Shown: in pieces, positions 30,401-38,567 of the stretch
Position numbering within the stretch: position 1 is the first letter of the stretch
Layout: each line of letters starts with the position of its first letter
Source of the DNA: Pseudomonadota bacterium
GTDB lineage: Bacteria > Pseudomonadota > Alphaproteobacteria > Rhizobiales > Rhizobiaceae
Direction of reading: 5' to 3'
Length of the DNA: 38,694 nt
Assembly (NCBI GenBank): GCA_023451735.1
Contig: JAEXYH010000070.1
Span: forward strand, 1-38,694
Position numbers and translations under genes: made by a program
Notes under the pieces: model-generated
What the model was told of the DNA's origin: nothing
Databases searched by the model: none
Seen by the model: only the letters and a program-made list of their open reading frames with translations

Positions 30401-31696
30401 ATGATATCGACAGGCGTTGCCGGCTGGATGGCGGCAAGAAAGCTCCATTACGGATGGGTCGTTGCCGCAACCACTTTTCTGACCATGCTGGCGACCGCCG
30501 GCGCCATGGGCTCGGCAGGCGTCATGATCCAGCCGCTGCACCAGGAATTCGGCTGGGATATCGCCGATATTTCCACCGCAATGGCCGTCCGCCTCGTGCT
30601 TTTCGGTCTACTCGGCCCCTTCGCCGCAGCCTTCATGAACCATTTCGGCATCCGCCAGGTTGTCACGACAGCGCTCGGCATGATCATGTTCGGTATCGTC
30701 ACCTCATTCTTCATGACCGAGGTATGGCAATTGCTCCTATTGTGGGGTGTCGTCATCGGGATCGGCACCGGCATGACGGCTCTGGTCCTTGGCGCGACAG
30801 TGGCCACCCGCTGGTTCTCGAAACGCCGCGGCCTCGTCGTCGGCCTCATGACGGCAAGCAACGCCACCGGCCAGCTCGTCTTCCTGCCTCTGCTCGCAGC
30901 CCTGACCGAAGCCTATGGGTGGCGCACGGCCCTTACCTTGACGGTTGCCGTCCTTGCCACCACCTTCCTCCTCGTCCTGCTTCTGATGCGCGACCATCCA
31001 GCCGATCTCGGCCTGCCCGCCTATGGCGACACCGCGATCAGCAAGCCGCCGAAGCAGGATCACAAGCTCCTCGCCACACTCGCCTCCCCGCTCGTCACCC
31101 TGAAAAGCGTTTCCGGCAATCCTGTCTTCTGGGTTCTGTTCGGCACATTCTTCGTCTGTGGCCTCTCCACCAACGGCCTGATCCAGACACACTGGATCTC
31201 GATCTGCGGTGATTTCGGCATGGCAGCCGTGACCGCCGCCGGCACACTTGCCGTCATCGGCATCTTCGATTTCGTCGGCACGATCTTCGCCGGCTGGCTC
31301 TCTGATCGTTTTGACAACCGCATCCTGCTCTTCTGGTTCTATGGGCTGCGCGGCCTGTCGCTGATCTATCTATCCTTCTCGGGCTTCAGCGCGGTCGAAC
31401 TGTCCGTATTCGCAATCTTCTACGGCCTCGACTGGGTGGCAACCGTGCCGCCAACGGTCAAGCTGGCAGCGGAAAATTTTGGCCGCGAAAAGGCCGGTCT
31501 CGTCTTCGGTTGGGTCTTCGCCGGCCATCAACTGGGGGCAGCAACCGCAGCCTTCGGAGCAGGCTGGTTCAAGAGCGACTACGACACCTATATGCCCGCC
31601 CTGCAGATCGCCGGTGTCATGTGCATGCTCGCTGCCGTCAGCGTCATGCTGCTGAAGAAGCCAGGTTCCGCCAAAATGGCCCCGCAGGCTGTCTGA
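30401..31696 (+). CDS. MFS transporter of unknown substrate
   Basis: A 431-residue, 12-span MFS protein. It opens KLHYGWVVAATTFLTMLATA, has the RWFSKRRGLVVGLMTASNAT stretch (residue ~145) common to the oxalate/formate and monocarboxylate-like MFS group, and FAGWLSDRFDNRILL as the second-half motif A. The start has AAGGGGATCAAG upstream. It follows the MarR gene and a shared type of operator, so it is probably induced by the ligand of that regulator. The substrate may be an organic anion or a toxic compound to be expelled; the sequence does not decide. Confidence 0.9.
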   Translation: MISTGVAGWMAARKLHYGWVVAATTFLTMLATAGAMGSAGVMIQPLHQEFGWDIADISTAMAVRLVLFGLLGPFAAAFMNHFGIRQVVTTALGMIMFGIVTSFFMTEVWQLLLLWGVVIGIGTGMTALVLGATVATRWFSKRRGLVVGLMTASNATGQLVFLPLLAALTEAYGWRTALTLTVAVLATTFLLVLLLMRDHPADLGLPAYGDTAISKPPKQDHKLLATLASPLVTLKSVSGNPVFWVLFGTFFVCGLSTNGLIQTHWISICGDFGMAAVTAAGTLAVIGIFDFVGTIFAGWLSDRFDNRILLFWFYGLRGLSLIYLSFSGFSAVELSVFAIFYGLDWVATVPPTVKLAAENFGREKAGLVFGWVFAGHQLGAATAAFGAGWFKSDYDTYMPALQIAGVMCMLAAVSVMLLKKPGSAKMAPQAV

Positions 31697-31713
31697 TCTG
31701 GCTCAAAACGAAG

Positions 31714-31737
31714 AAGCCCGCTTGACGCGGGCTTTTT
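31714..31737 (+). terminator. Rho-independent terminator after the MFS gene
   Basis: AAGCCCGC (31714-31721) and GCGGGCTT (31727-31734) form an eight-bp stem with a five-base loop followed by a short T-run. It lies 18 bp after the MFS stop and before the convergent chemoreceptor gene. Confidence 0.88.
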
Positions 31738-31763
31738 CTCATCCCGCCCGGCGGCTTATCGCC

Positions 31764-33479
31764 TTAAGCCGCGCGCCTGCTCTGTTCGGACGCCTTCCCC
31801 GTATCGGAATCCGGTTCACGGATACGCTGGCGTCGGTTCAGCTTGAAATGATTGACCAGTTCAACGAGCTGCGCTGCACCCGCCGCCAGTGACCGGCTGA
31901 TCGTCGTTGTCCGCTCCACCATCACCGCATTCTGCTGGGTCATCCGGTCGAGCTGGGAGACCGTGCTGTTGATTTCCGAAAGACCCGTCGCCTGCTCCTG
32001 CGCGGCGGTCGCCAGGGACTGCACATTGCTGTCGATCGATGCAACGAAGGTTTCGATTTCGTGCAGCGCCGAACCCGTCTCATCCACCAGACGCACGCCC
32101 TCCGTCACTTCACGGCCCGACTTGTCGATCAGCGCTTTGATTTCCTTGGCGGCGGTTGCCGACCGCTGGGCAAGCTCACGCACTTCCTGCGCAACCACGG
32201 CAAAGCCCTTGCCCGCCTCACCCGCCCGAGCGGCCTCTACGCCGGCATTGAGGGCCAGAAGATTGGTCTGGAAGGCGATTTCGTCTATAACACCGATGAT
32301 CTTGGTGATCTCGCCCGACGCATCCTCGATCCGTTTCATGGCGGTGATCGTTTCCTGCACCACGGTGGACGAAGCGGTCGCCGCTTCCAGCGCGTTCTTC
32401 ACCAGCTTACGCGTTTCGACCGTATTGGCCGAAGACGCCCTGACGGTCGAGGTCACCTGCTCAAGCGCCGCGGAAGCCTCCTCCAACGAAGCAGCCTGCT
32501 CCTTCGTACGCGCAGACATCTGATCAGCGGCTTCATGCATCTCCTGGCTGGAACCGTTCAGCATTCCGGTCTGCCTCAGCACCCCCATCAACGTTTCCTG
32601 GAACGCACCGATCGAGGCGTTGAAATCACGCCGAAGCGGCTCGAACTCGGCGCCGAAGGGAACGTCGATCGTCTGGCGGATATTGCAGTCCGCGAGACGC
32701 CCGAGGCCTGCACCCAGTTCCTTTACCACGGTCATGCGCTCTGAAACATCCGTCGCGAATTTCACCACCTTGAACACACGGCCGCTGTCGTCGAGGATCG
32801 GATTGTAGGAAGCCTGGATATAGACCGGCTCGCCCTGCTTGTTGATCCGGGTAAACTGCCCGGTCGAGAACCGGCCCGCGCCGAGCTCGTGCCAAAACTG
32901 CTTGTATTCCGCAGAGCGCGCATAACCCGGCTCGCAAAACATCGAATGGTGCCGCCCGACGATCTCGCCCAGCGGATAGCCCAGCGCATTTAGGAAATTC
33001 TCGTTCGCCGTGATAATCTCGCCTTCCGGCGTGAATTCGATCACGGCCTGCGCCCGTGACAGGGCTTCAAGCTTGCCACGGTTTTCCAGCGCGTCCTTGC
33101 GCGATGCCGTGATGTCCGTGGCGATTTTCACCACCTTGTACGGCTTGTTACCCTTGAAAAGCGGGTTGTAGGAGGCCTCGATCCAGACCTCGCGGCCACC
33201 TTTGCCGAAACGCTTGTATTTGCCCTGATCGAACTTGCCCTTGGCCAGCCCCGCCCAGAAATCGGCATAGTCCTTCGACGCGGCGTCGGCCGGATCGACG
33301 AAGATCCGGTGGTGCTTGCCGACGATCTCGGAAAACGAATATCCGACCGTCCGGCAGAAATTTTCGTTGGCTGTCAGGATGATTCCGTTGAGGTCGAATT
33401 CGATGATCGCCTGGGAACGATTGAGCGCTTCGACGAGCGCTGCATTGGATTGGATGTGGCCGAAAGGCAAACCGACCAT
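31764..33479 (-). CDS. Soluble methyl-accepting chemotaxis protein with two PAS domains
   Basis: A 571-residue receptor without membrane spans. Two similar PAS/PAC units occupy about residues 15-125 (AIIEFDLNGIILTANENF, PYKVVKIATDITASR) and 137-250 (AVIEFTPEGEIITANENFLN, RVFKVVKFATDVSER), followed by a linker and the MCP signalling domain. The highly conserved tip reads IDEIAFQTNLLALNAGVEAA, RAGEAGKGFAVVAQEVRELA. There is no C-terminal NWETF-like tether. Cytoplasmic PAS receptors of this type usually sense redox, oxygen or metabolic state, but no haem- or flavin-binding residue can be named. GGAGATACCC precedes the ATG. No other chemotaxis gene is in the window. Confidence 0.93.
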   Translation of the reverse strand: MVGLPFGHIQSNAALVEALNRSQAIIEFDLNGIILTANENFCRTVGYSFSEIVGKHHRIFVDPADAASKDYADFWAGLAKGKFDQGKYKRFGKGGREVWIEASYNPLFKGNKPYKVVKIATDITASRKDALENRGKLEALSRAQAVIEFTPEGEIITANENFLNALGYPLGEIVGRHHSMFCEPGYARSAEYKQFWHELGAGRFSTGQFTRINKQGEPVYIQASYNPILDDSGRVFKVVKFATDVSERMTVVKELGAGLGRLADCNIRQTIDVPFGAEFEPLRRDFNASIGAFQETLMGVLRQTGMLNGSSQEMHEAADQMSARTKEQAASLEEASAALEQVTSTVRASSANTVETRKLVKNALEAATASSTVVQETITAMKRIEDASGEITKIIGVIDEIAFQTNLLALNAGVEAARAGEAGKGFAVVAQEVRELAQRSATAAKEIKALIDKSGREVTEGVRLVDETGSALHEIETFVASIDSNVQSLATAAQEQATGLSEINSTVSQLDRMTQQNAVMVERTTTISRSLAAGAAQLVELVNHFKLNRRQRIREPDSDTGKASEQSRRAA

Positions 33480-33618
33480 GGGTATCTCCAGCTTGGCTAA
33501 TTTCGCTGGAAGATTATTCGCCCATCTTAAAGTTTAAGTTAATTAAGCAATTGATTGAATTCAACTTTACGGTGTCTCCCACCGCCCTGTTTCCCGTAAT
33601 CGCGAAAGGCACGGCATG

Positions 33619-33645
33619 AAAAAGGCCCGCCTCGTGGCGAGCCTT
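33619..33645 (-). terminator. Terminator of the transaldolase gene
   Basis: On the minus strand AAGGCTCGCC (33645-33636) pairs with GGCGGGCCTT with one mismatch and a four-base loop, followed by a U-run (CCTTTTTC). It lies 24 bp after the transaldolase stop. Confidence 0.75.
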
Positions 33646-33669
33646 CCTGAACTTGGCGGTGGTTTATGA

Positions 33670-34635
33670 TCACGCAGCAGCGAGCTGCAGCTCCTTGCTG
33701 ACGAGGTTGCGCAACGCGATCAGGTCTTTGTTGAAAAGACGGATACCATCGGAAAGCTTTTCGGTCGCCATCTGATCTTCATTGAGCATCCAGCGGAAGG
33801 TCTTCTCATCCATCTTGATCGGGGCGGCCGCTTCGAATTTCTCCGGAGAAAGCTTGCGCTCGAGCGTGCCTTCGGCCTTGTCCAGCTCGTCAAGCAGGTT
33901 CGGAGCGATTGTCAGGCGGTCGCAACCGGCCAGTGCTTCGATTTCACCGGTGTTGCGGAAGGAAGCACCCATGACGATCGTCGAAATGCCGTTCGCCTTG
34001 TAATAGTTGTAGATCGAGCGAACGGAAACAACGCCCGGATCGGTCTCAGCCGTGTAGTCCTGGCCGGTCGACTTCTTGTACCAGTCGAGAATACGGCCGA
34101 CGAAGGGTGAGATCAGGAATGCGTTAGCATCGGCGCAGGCGACGGCCTGAGCATGCGAGAACAGCAGCGTCAGGTTGCAATCGATGCCTTCGGCCTGCAG
34201 CACTTCGGCAGCCTTAATACCTTCCCAGGTGGAAGCGAGCTTGATGAGAATGCGCTCGCGCTCGATACCGCGTGCCTTGTAGGCGGCAATGATGTCGTGT
34301 GCCTTCTTGATCGAGGCTTCGGTGTCGAAGGAAAGGTCGGCATCGACTTCGGTGGAAACACGGCCCGGAACAATACCGGCAAGCGCAGCGCCAACGTCGA
34401 TCGCAAGCCGATCGGCGACGGCAACGGCAATCGCTTCGTTGTTACCGCCCTGGCTGCGGCCCCAGGCGACGCCTTCTTTAAGCTTGTCGGCAAAGATCGA
34501 CGTACCGATCGCCTTCAGCACGATGGACGGGTTGGTCGTGCAGTCGACCGGTTTGAGACGGGCAACAGCTTCAATGTCGCCGGTGTCGGCGACGACGGTG
34601 GTCATGGAACGAAGTTGCTCTAGTTTTGACGTCAT
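33670..34635 (-). CDS. tal: Transaldolase
   Basis: A 321-residue class I aldolase of the pentose phosphate pathway that moves a dihydroxyacetone unit from sedoheptulose 7-phosphate to glyceraldehyde 3-phosphate. The Schiff-base Lys is K132 (ILIKLASTWEG) and the acid residue D17 (VVADTGD), the same numbers as in E. coli TalB. Other matches are DCTTNPSIVLKAI, LLFSHAQAVACADANAFLIS and GASFRNTGEI. The start at 34635 has GAGGA nine bases upstream; the frame reaching 34782 crosses the promoter and is rejected. It is divergent from a SorC-family regulator and near a polyol transporter, which suggests that it serves sugar-alcohol or pentose breakdown. Confidence 0.96.
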   Translation of the reverse strand: MTSKLEQLRSMTTVVADTGDIEAVARLKPVDCTTNPSIVLKAIGTSIFADKLKEGVAWGRSQGGNNEAIAVAVADRLAIDVGAALAGIVPGRVSTEVDADLSFDTEASIKKAHDIIAAYKARGIERERILIKLASTWEGIKAAEVLQAEGIDCNLTLLFSHAQAVACADANAFLISPFVGRILDWYKKSTGQDYTAETDPGVVSVRSIYNYYKANGISTIVMGASFRNTGEIEALAGCDRLTIAPNLLDELDKAEGTLERKLSPEKFEAAAPIKMDEKTFRWMLNEDQMATEKLSDGIRLFNKDLIALRNLVSKELQLAAA

Positions 34636-34693
34636 CCGAATGGTCCTCACTGATGGCTGTCGGTGCTTAGGGCACCGATTTTGCTCCTCTTGC

Positions 34694-34733
34694 ATGTTAT
34701 CTAGATAACATCCGCGGAAGGTAAAGAAGTCAA
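34694..34733 (-). promoter_or_regulatory. tal promoter with palindromic operator on the -10 box
   Basis: Read on the minus strand, TTGACT (complement at 34728-34733) and TGTTAT (34705-34710) are 17 bp apart. The -10 lies inside ATGTTATCTAGATAACAT (34694-34711), a perfect 18-bp palindrome. The TGTTA-N6-TAACA half-sites resemble those bound by E. coli DeoR, a different protein family, so the binding protein is unknown. Confidence 0.6.
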
Positions 34734-34734
34734 G

Positions 34735-34764
34735 ACATTTGTTCTTCTCAATTGACATATGTTC
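34735..34764. promoter_or_regulatory. Direct repeats ACATWTGTTC in the tal/SorC intergenic region
   Basis: ACATTTGTTC (34735-34744) and ACATATGTTC (34755-34764) differ at one base and are 20 bp apart, two helical turns. The second overlaps the -35 box of the regulator gene and the first abuts the tal -35 box. Candidate binding sites for the adjacent SorC-type regulator. Confidence 0.45.
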
Positions 34765-34780
34765 CAATGAAGACGATATC
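34752..34780 (+). promoter_or_regulatory. Promoter of the first SorC-type regulator gene
   Basis: TTGACA (34752-34757) is a consensus -35; GATATC (34775-34780) follows after 17 bp as the -10. Transcription should begin near 34787, 47 bp before the TTG start of the regulator. Confidence 0.5.
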
Positions 34781-34833
34781 ATGGCGGCACGCGCCAGAAT
34801 TGCATTTTCTGCTTATCGGGAGGATTGAGCGCC

Positions 34834-35838
34834 TTGGCCAGATTGAGACGCGAAAGCCATACGAGCTATTCCGACGCGACCTCTCAGAGGCTCCGCGCCG
34901 CATGGCTCTATTACAATCAGGGCCTCACCCAGAAGGATGTAGCAGAGAGACTGGGCGTCAGCCGCTCGACGATCATTCGCATGCTCGACGAGGCAATGAA
35001 GCGCTCCGAAGTTCAGATTTGGATCTCGGAGGGCATCGAAAGCTGCGTCGAACTCGCAATCCAGCTGGAAAAGACCTACGGACTCGATGAAGCTGTCGTG
35101 GTGCCTACTCCACGCGATTCAAGCGCCGATGCACTTGCCGGTGCAGTCGGTCTGGCGCTTGGACAGTTCCTCTCCGATGTCATTCAGGACGACATGACCA
35201 TCGGCGTCGGCTGGGGCCGCACCATGACGGCTTCGCTCTCCAGCTTCCGGCCCGCACGTCATTCCAACGTCAAGGTCGTCTCCCTCCTCGGCGGCATCGT
35301 CGCTGTGCACCAGACCAATCCCATCGACTTCACTTGGCGGTTTGCAGGCCAGTTGGGCGCAGAATGTTACATGTTCCTGGCCCCACTTCTCGTTGATACG
35401 GTTGCCACCAAGCGCGCCCTGATCGACAAATGTGGCCTCGACACAATCTACAACCTTGCCGAGAATCTTGATCTCGCTGTCGTCAGTTGCGGTGATATCG
35501 GCCCGCACTCCACGTCCCTTTCTGAGGGCTTCATCTCGAAAAAGGAACTGGACCGCCTCATCGCATCTGGCTGCGTCTGCGACACGATGTTCAACTTTCT
35601 CGATGAAGAAGGCCGCTCGGTCGATCACGCCCTGAACGAGCGGGTTATGTCGGTCGATCTCGATACGTTGCAGAAGGCAAAGCATATCGTGCTTTCCTCG
35701 GGCGGCTCGCACCGCGCGGTCGCCATCCGCGCCACGATCCGCCGCATCGGCTGCAATACGCTGATCACCGACGAGACGGCAGCGAAGGAACTCCTGCGGC
35801 TGGCCGCATCGGAACCGGCAGCCGATCCGCAGAACTGA
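34834..35838 (+). CDS. SorC-family transcriptional regulator (first of two)
   Basis: A 334-residue regulator with an N-terminal helix-turn-helix (RAAWLYYNQGLTQKDVAERL, GVSRSTIIRMLDEAMKRSEV) and a C-terminal sugar-phosphate-binding domain of the NagB/DeoR-like fold (VGVGWGRTMTASLSSFRPAR, VVSLLGGIVAVHQTNP, CGDIGPHSTSLSEGFISKKE). The family includes SorC, DeoR of B. subtilis and SmoC. No ATG fits the domain start; TTG 34834 lies ten bases after GGGAGG and is preferred over TTG 34825, which is too close to it. It is divergent from tal and followed by a second family member after 112 bp. Effector is probably a phosphorylated sugar. Confidence 0.88.
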   Translation: MARLRRESHTSYSDATSQRLRAAWLYYNQGLTQKDVAERLGVSRSTIIRMLDEAMKRSEVQIWISEGIESCVELAIQLEKTYGLDEAVVVPTPRDSSADALAGAVGLALGQFLSDVIQDDMTIGVGWGRTMTASLSSFRPARHSNVKVVSLLGGIVAVHQTNPIDFTWRFAGQLGAECYMFLAPLLVDTVATKRALIDKCGLDTIYNLAENLDLAVVSCGDIGPHSTSLSEGFISKKELDRLIASGCVCDTMFNFLDEEGRSVDHALNERVMSVDLDTLQKAKHIVLSSGGSHRAVAIRATIRRIGCNTLITDETAAKELLRLAASEPAADPQN

Positions 35839-35950
35839 CAGTACTGATCCTGCTTACTGCTTTTCGTTGGATGCAGTTACGTGACCTTTGCCAACTGTTT
35901 GACAGAGGGTCAGAAAAAATGGCAGCAAATTGGAGGAGGAGATTTCTGCC

Positions 35951-36904
35951 ATGGCAAAACGGTCTGATACCCAGGGACGGCTGGATGATGCGGCGAGGGC
36001 TGGCTGGCTCTATTATGTCGCCGGCCGCACCCAGGATGAAATCGCGGCCGCCATGGGCATTTCCCGGCAATCCGCTCAGCGGCTTGTCTCGCTCGCAGTC
36101 GCCGAACGTCTGATCAAGGTCAGGCTCGACCACCCGATCGCCGCCTGCCTGGAACTGGCCGAAAAGCTCAAGGAAAAATATGGCCTTCGCCATGCCGAGG
36201 TTGTGCCGAGCGACCCGTCCGGATCGTCATCGACCACAGGCATCGCGGAAGCCGCCGCCGCGGAAATCGAGCGCTGGCTGAAACGGCCGGAGCCGATCGT
36301 TCTTGCTGTGGGCACAGGCCGCACGCTGAAAGCGGCCGTCGATCAATTGCCGCCGATGGAATGCCCGCAGCACCGAATCGTGTCGCTCACCGGCAATATC
36401 GGCCCGGACGGATCCGCCGCCTTCTATAACGTCATCTTCTCGATGGCAGACGCCATCAAGGCGCGCCATTTCCCCATGCCGCTTCCGGTCCTCTGTTCCT
36501 CTGCGGAAGAACGCGTGACGCTGCATGACCAGGCGCTTGTCCGCTCGACTTTGGCGCTTGGCGCCGAAGCGGCGGCCACTTTCGTCGGCATCGGAGAACT
36601 TGGCGTCGACGGACCTCTCTGCGTCGATGGTTTCCTTGGCCGCGAGGAGATGCTGGGCCTCGTCGAAAACGGTGCCGCGGGCGAAATCTGCGGCTGGGTC
36701 TATGACCAGCAGGGGCGGCTTCTGGACAACGCTGTCAACGAGCGCGTCGCCAGTGTCCCGATCCCGTCGCGCTACACGAGCGCGGTCATCGGAATCGCGC
36801 AGGGGCAACGCAAGATCAAGGCCATCGCGGCAGCGCTGCGAGGCAAGTTGATAAACGGGATTATAACCGACGAAGCCTCTGCCGAGCACTTGCTCCGTCT
36901 GTGA
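35951..36904 (+). CDS. SorC-family transcriptional regulator (second of two)
   Basis: A 317-residue paralogue of the preceding gene: ARAGWLYYVAGRTQDEIAAA, MGISRQSAQRLVSLAVAERL for the DNA-binding part and VLAVGTGRTLKAAVDQLPPM, VGIGELGVDGPLCVDGFLGR for the sugar-binding domain. The ATG at 35951 follows GGAGGAG; an upstream TTG at 35930 lies before that ribosome site and is rejected. It directly precedes the sorbitol/mannitol-type ABC genes, like smoC in related operons, and is the better candidate to control them. Identity to the first copy looks low, so this is not a recent duplication. Confidence 0.92.
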   Translation: MAKRSDTQGRLDDAARAGWLYYVAGRTQDEIAAAMGISRQSAQRLVSLAVAERLIKVRLDHPIAACLELAEKLKEKYGLRHAEVVPSDPSGSSSTTGIAEAAAAEIERWLKRPEPIVLAVGTGRTLKAAVDQLPPMECPQHRIVSLTGNIGPDGSAAFYNVIFSMADAIKARHFPMPLPVLCSSAEERVTLHDQALVRSTLALGAEAAATFVGIGELGVDGPLCVDGFLGREEMLGLVENGAAGEICGWVYDQQGRLLDNAVNERVASVPIPSRYTSAVIGIAQGQRKIKAIAAALRGKLINGIITDEASAEHLLRL

Positions 36905-37026
36905 GCAAAAATTTTCACATTCAAATTCAAGTGCTTAAAACGGTTTAATCGCAGTGCAGCGACGAATCCGTGTTGACTTCTGTCAGGTCCTGATAAGTAA
37001 TTGCCCACGAGCAAAGCGAATGCTCG
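36900..37026 (+). promoter_or_regulatory. Promoter and candidate operators of the polyol ABC operon
   Basis: TTGACT at 36973-36978 is the best -35; TAAGTA (36994) or GTAATT (36997) may be the -10. Two dyads lie nearby: TGTGA...TCACA across 36900-36919 at the end of the regulator gene, and CGAGCA (37008-37013) against TGCTCG (37021-37026) downstream of the promoter. The second is well placed to act as an operator. Which protein binds is unknown. Confidence 0.4.
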
Positions 37027-37050
37027 CTAACATCTTCTCGGGAGGAAGAT

Positions 37051-38367
37051 ATGACATTGAAGACATTTCTGCTGGGCGCCTGCTCGGCCCTGGCCTTCGT
37101 TGCCACCACGGCATCGGCTGAAACCCTCACCATCGCGACTGTCAACAACGGCGACATGGTCCGCATGCAGGGCCTCACCTCCGAGTTCACCAAGGCGAAC
37201 CCGGATATCGAGGTAAACTGGGTTACGCTGGAAGAAAACGTCCTGCGCGAGCGCGTCACCACCGACATCGCAGCCAATGGCGGCCAGTATGACATCGTCA
37301 CCATCGGCAACTACGAAGTTCCGATCTGGGCCAAGCAGCAGTGGCTCCTGCCGCTCGAAGGCCTCGGCGACAAATACGACATGGACGACCTCCTGCCGGC
37401 GATCCGCGGCGGCCTGTCCGTCGAAGGCAAGCTCTACGCGGCACCGTTCTACGGCGAATCCGCCATGATCATGTACCGCAAGGACCTGTTCGAAAAAGCT
37501 GGCCTGAAAATGCCGGAAAACCCGACTTGGGAATTCATCGCCGATGCAGCGAAGAAGACCACGGACCGTGGCAACGACATCAGCGGCATCTGCCTTCGCG
37601 GCAAGGCTGGCTGGGGTGAGAACATGGCTTTCGTGTCGGCTCTGACCAACTCCTTCGGCGGCCGTTGGTTCGACGAAAACTGGAAGCCGCAGTTCGACCA
37701 GCCGGAATGGAAGGCCTCGCTGCAGTTCTACGCTGATCTGATGAAGGAAGCCGGTCCGTCTGGCGCCTCCTCCAACGGCTTCAACGAAAACCTGACGCTG
37801 TTCCAGCAGGGCAAGTGCGGCATGTGGATCGACGCGACCGTCGCCGCATCCTTCGTTTCGAACCCGAAGGACTCGAAGGTTGCCGACAAGGTCGGTTACG
37901 CCATCTTCCCGTCCAAGGAAGGCGTGCAGAACCACGGCAACTGGCTGTGGTCGTGGAACCTTGCCGTTCCGGCATCCTCGAAGAAGGCTGAAGCTGCGCA
38001 GAAGTTCATCTCCTGGGCAACCAGCAAGGAGTACACCCAGCTCGTAGCCTCCAAGGAAGGCTGGGCCAACGTTCCTCCGGGCACGCGCACCTCGCTCTAC
38101 AACACCGAGGACTACAAGAAGGAAGCAGCCTTCGCCGCTCCGACGCTCGCTGCCATGCAGGCTGCCGACATCACCAAGCCGACCGTCAAGCCGGTCCCCT
38201 ACACGGGTGGCCAGTTCGTCGCGATCCCTGAATTCCAGGCTCTCGGCACCACTGTCGGCCAGCTCTTCTCGGCAGTCATCGCCGGCCAGTCCACGGTCGA
38301 CGACGCGCTTGCCGCCGCTCAGGCAACGGCAACCCGCGACATGACCCGCGCCGGCTACATCAAGTAA
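37051..38367 (+). CDS. smoE: Sorbitol/mannitol-type ABC transporter substrate-binding protein
   Basis: A 438-residue CUT1 family binding protein. The signal peptide is KTFLLGACSALAFVATTASA (cleavage near residue 23). The mature protein starts ETLTIATVNNGDMVRMQGLT, with FTKANPDIEVNWVTLEENVL, YDIVTIGNYEVPIWAKQQWL and NGFNENLTLFQQGKCGMWID, which strongly resembles SmoE-type polyol-binding proteins of rhizobia and Rhodobacter. GGGAGGAAGAT precedes the ATG. It is the first gene of an operon continuing into smoF-like permease. Two SorC-type regulators lie upstream. Substrate call (sorbitol, mannitol or a related polyol) rests on remembered homology. Confidence 0.88.
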   Translation: MTLKTFLLGACSALAFVATTASAETLTIATVNNGDMVRMQGLTSEFTKANPDIEVNWVTLEENVLRERVTTDIAANGGQYDIVTIGNYEVPIWAKQQWLLPLEGLGDKYDMDDLLPAIRGGLSVEGKLYAAPFYGESAMIMYRKDLFEKAGLKMPENPTWEFIADAAKKTTDRGNDISGICLRGKAGWGENMAFVSALTNSFGGRWFDENWKPQFDQPEWKASLQFYADLMKEAGPSGASSNGFNENLTLFQQGKCGMWIDATVAASFVSNPKDSKVADKVGYAIFPSKEGVQNHGNWLWSWNLAVPASSKKAEAAQKFISWATSKEYTQLVASKEGWANVPPGTRTSLYNTEDYKKEAAFAAPTLAAMQAADITKPTVKPVPYTGGQFVAIPEFQALGTTVGQLFSAVIAGQSTVDDALAAAQATATRDMTRAGYIK

Positions 38368-38387
38368 GGGATTTCCTCCCGGGACCA

Positions 38388-38416
38388 GGGTTGTCCGGCA
38401 CGTAGCCGGGCAGCCC
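38388..38416 (+). other. mRNA stem-loop between binding protein and permease genes
   Basis: GGGTTGTCCGGC (38388-38399) and GCCGGGCAGCCC (38405-38416) pair over 12 positions in RNA (two G-U) with a five-base loop. It is 21 bp after the binding-protein stop and lacks a U-run. Stems here commonly protect the binding-protein mRNA and lower permease expression. Confidence 0.5.
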
Positions 38417-38567
38417 GCCTCCATATGGAACCAGACGACCAGAAGCTGCGCCTCTCGTCGTGTCCGCAAGCTACCCTATAAAAACAAGATCGTGCTTCCG
38501 CGCTGACGTTCGTCAAGAACGCTTAAGCCGGCAATGAGAGCGCAACGCTCCGGGGAGGGTTTTAGAG

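Noticed and set aside
37027..38469. 480-codon open frame on the minus strand
   Set aside because: Shadow of the polyol-binding protein gene, which has a signal peptide, ribosome site and family motifs.
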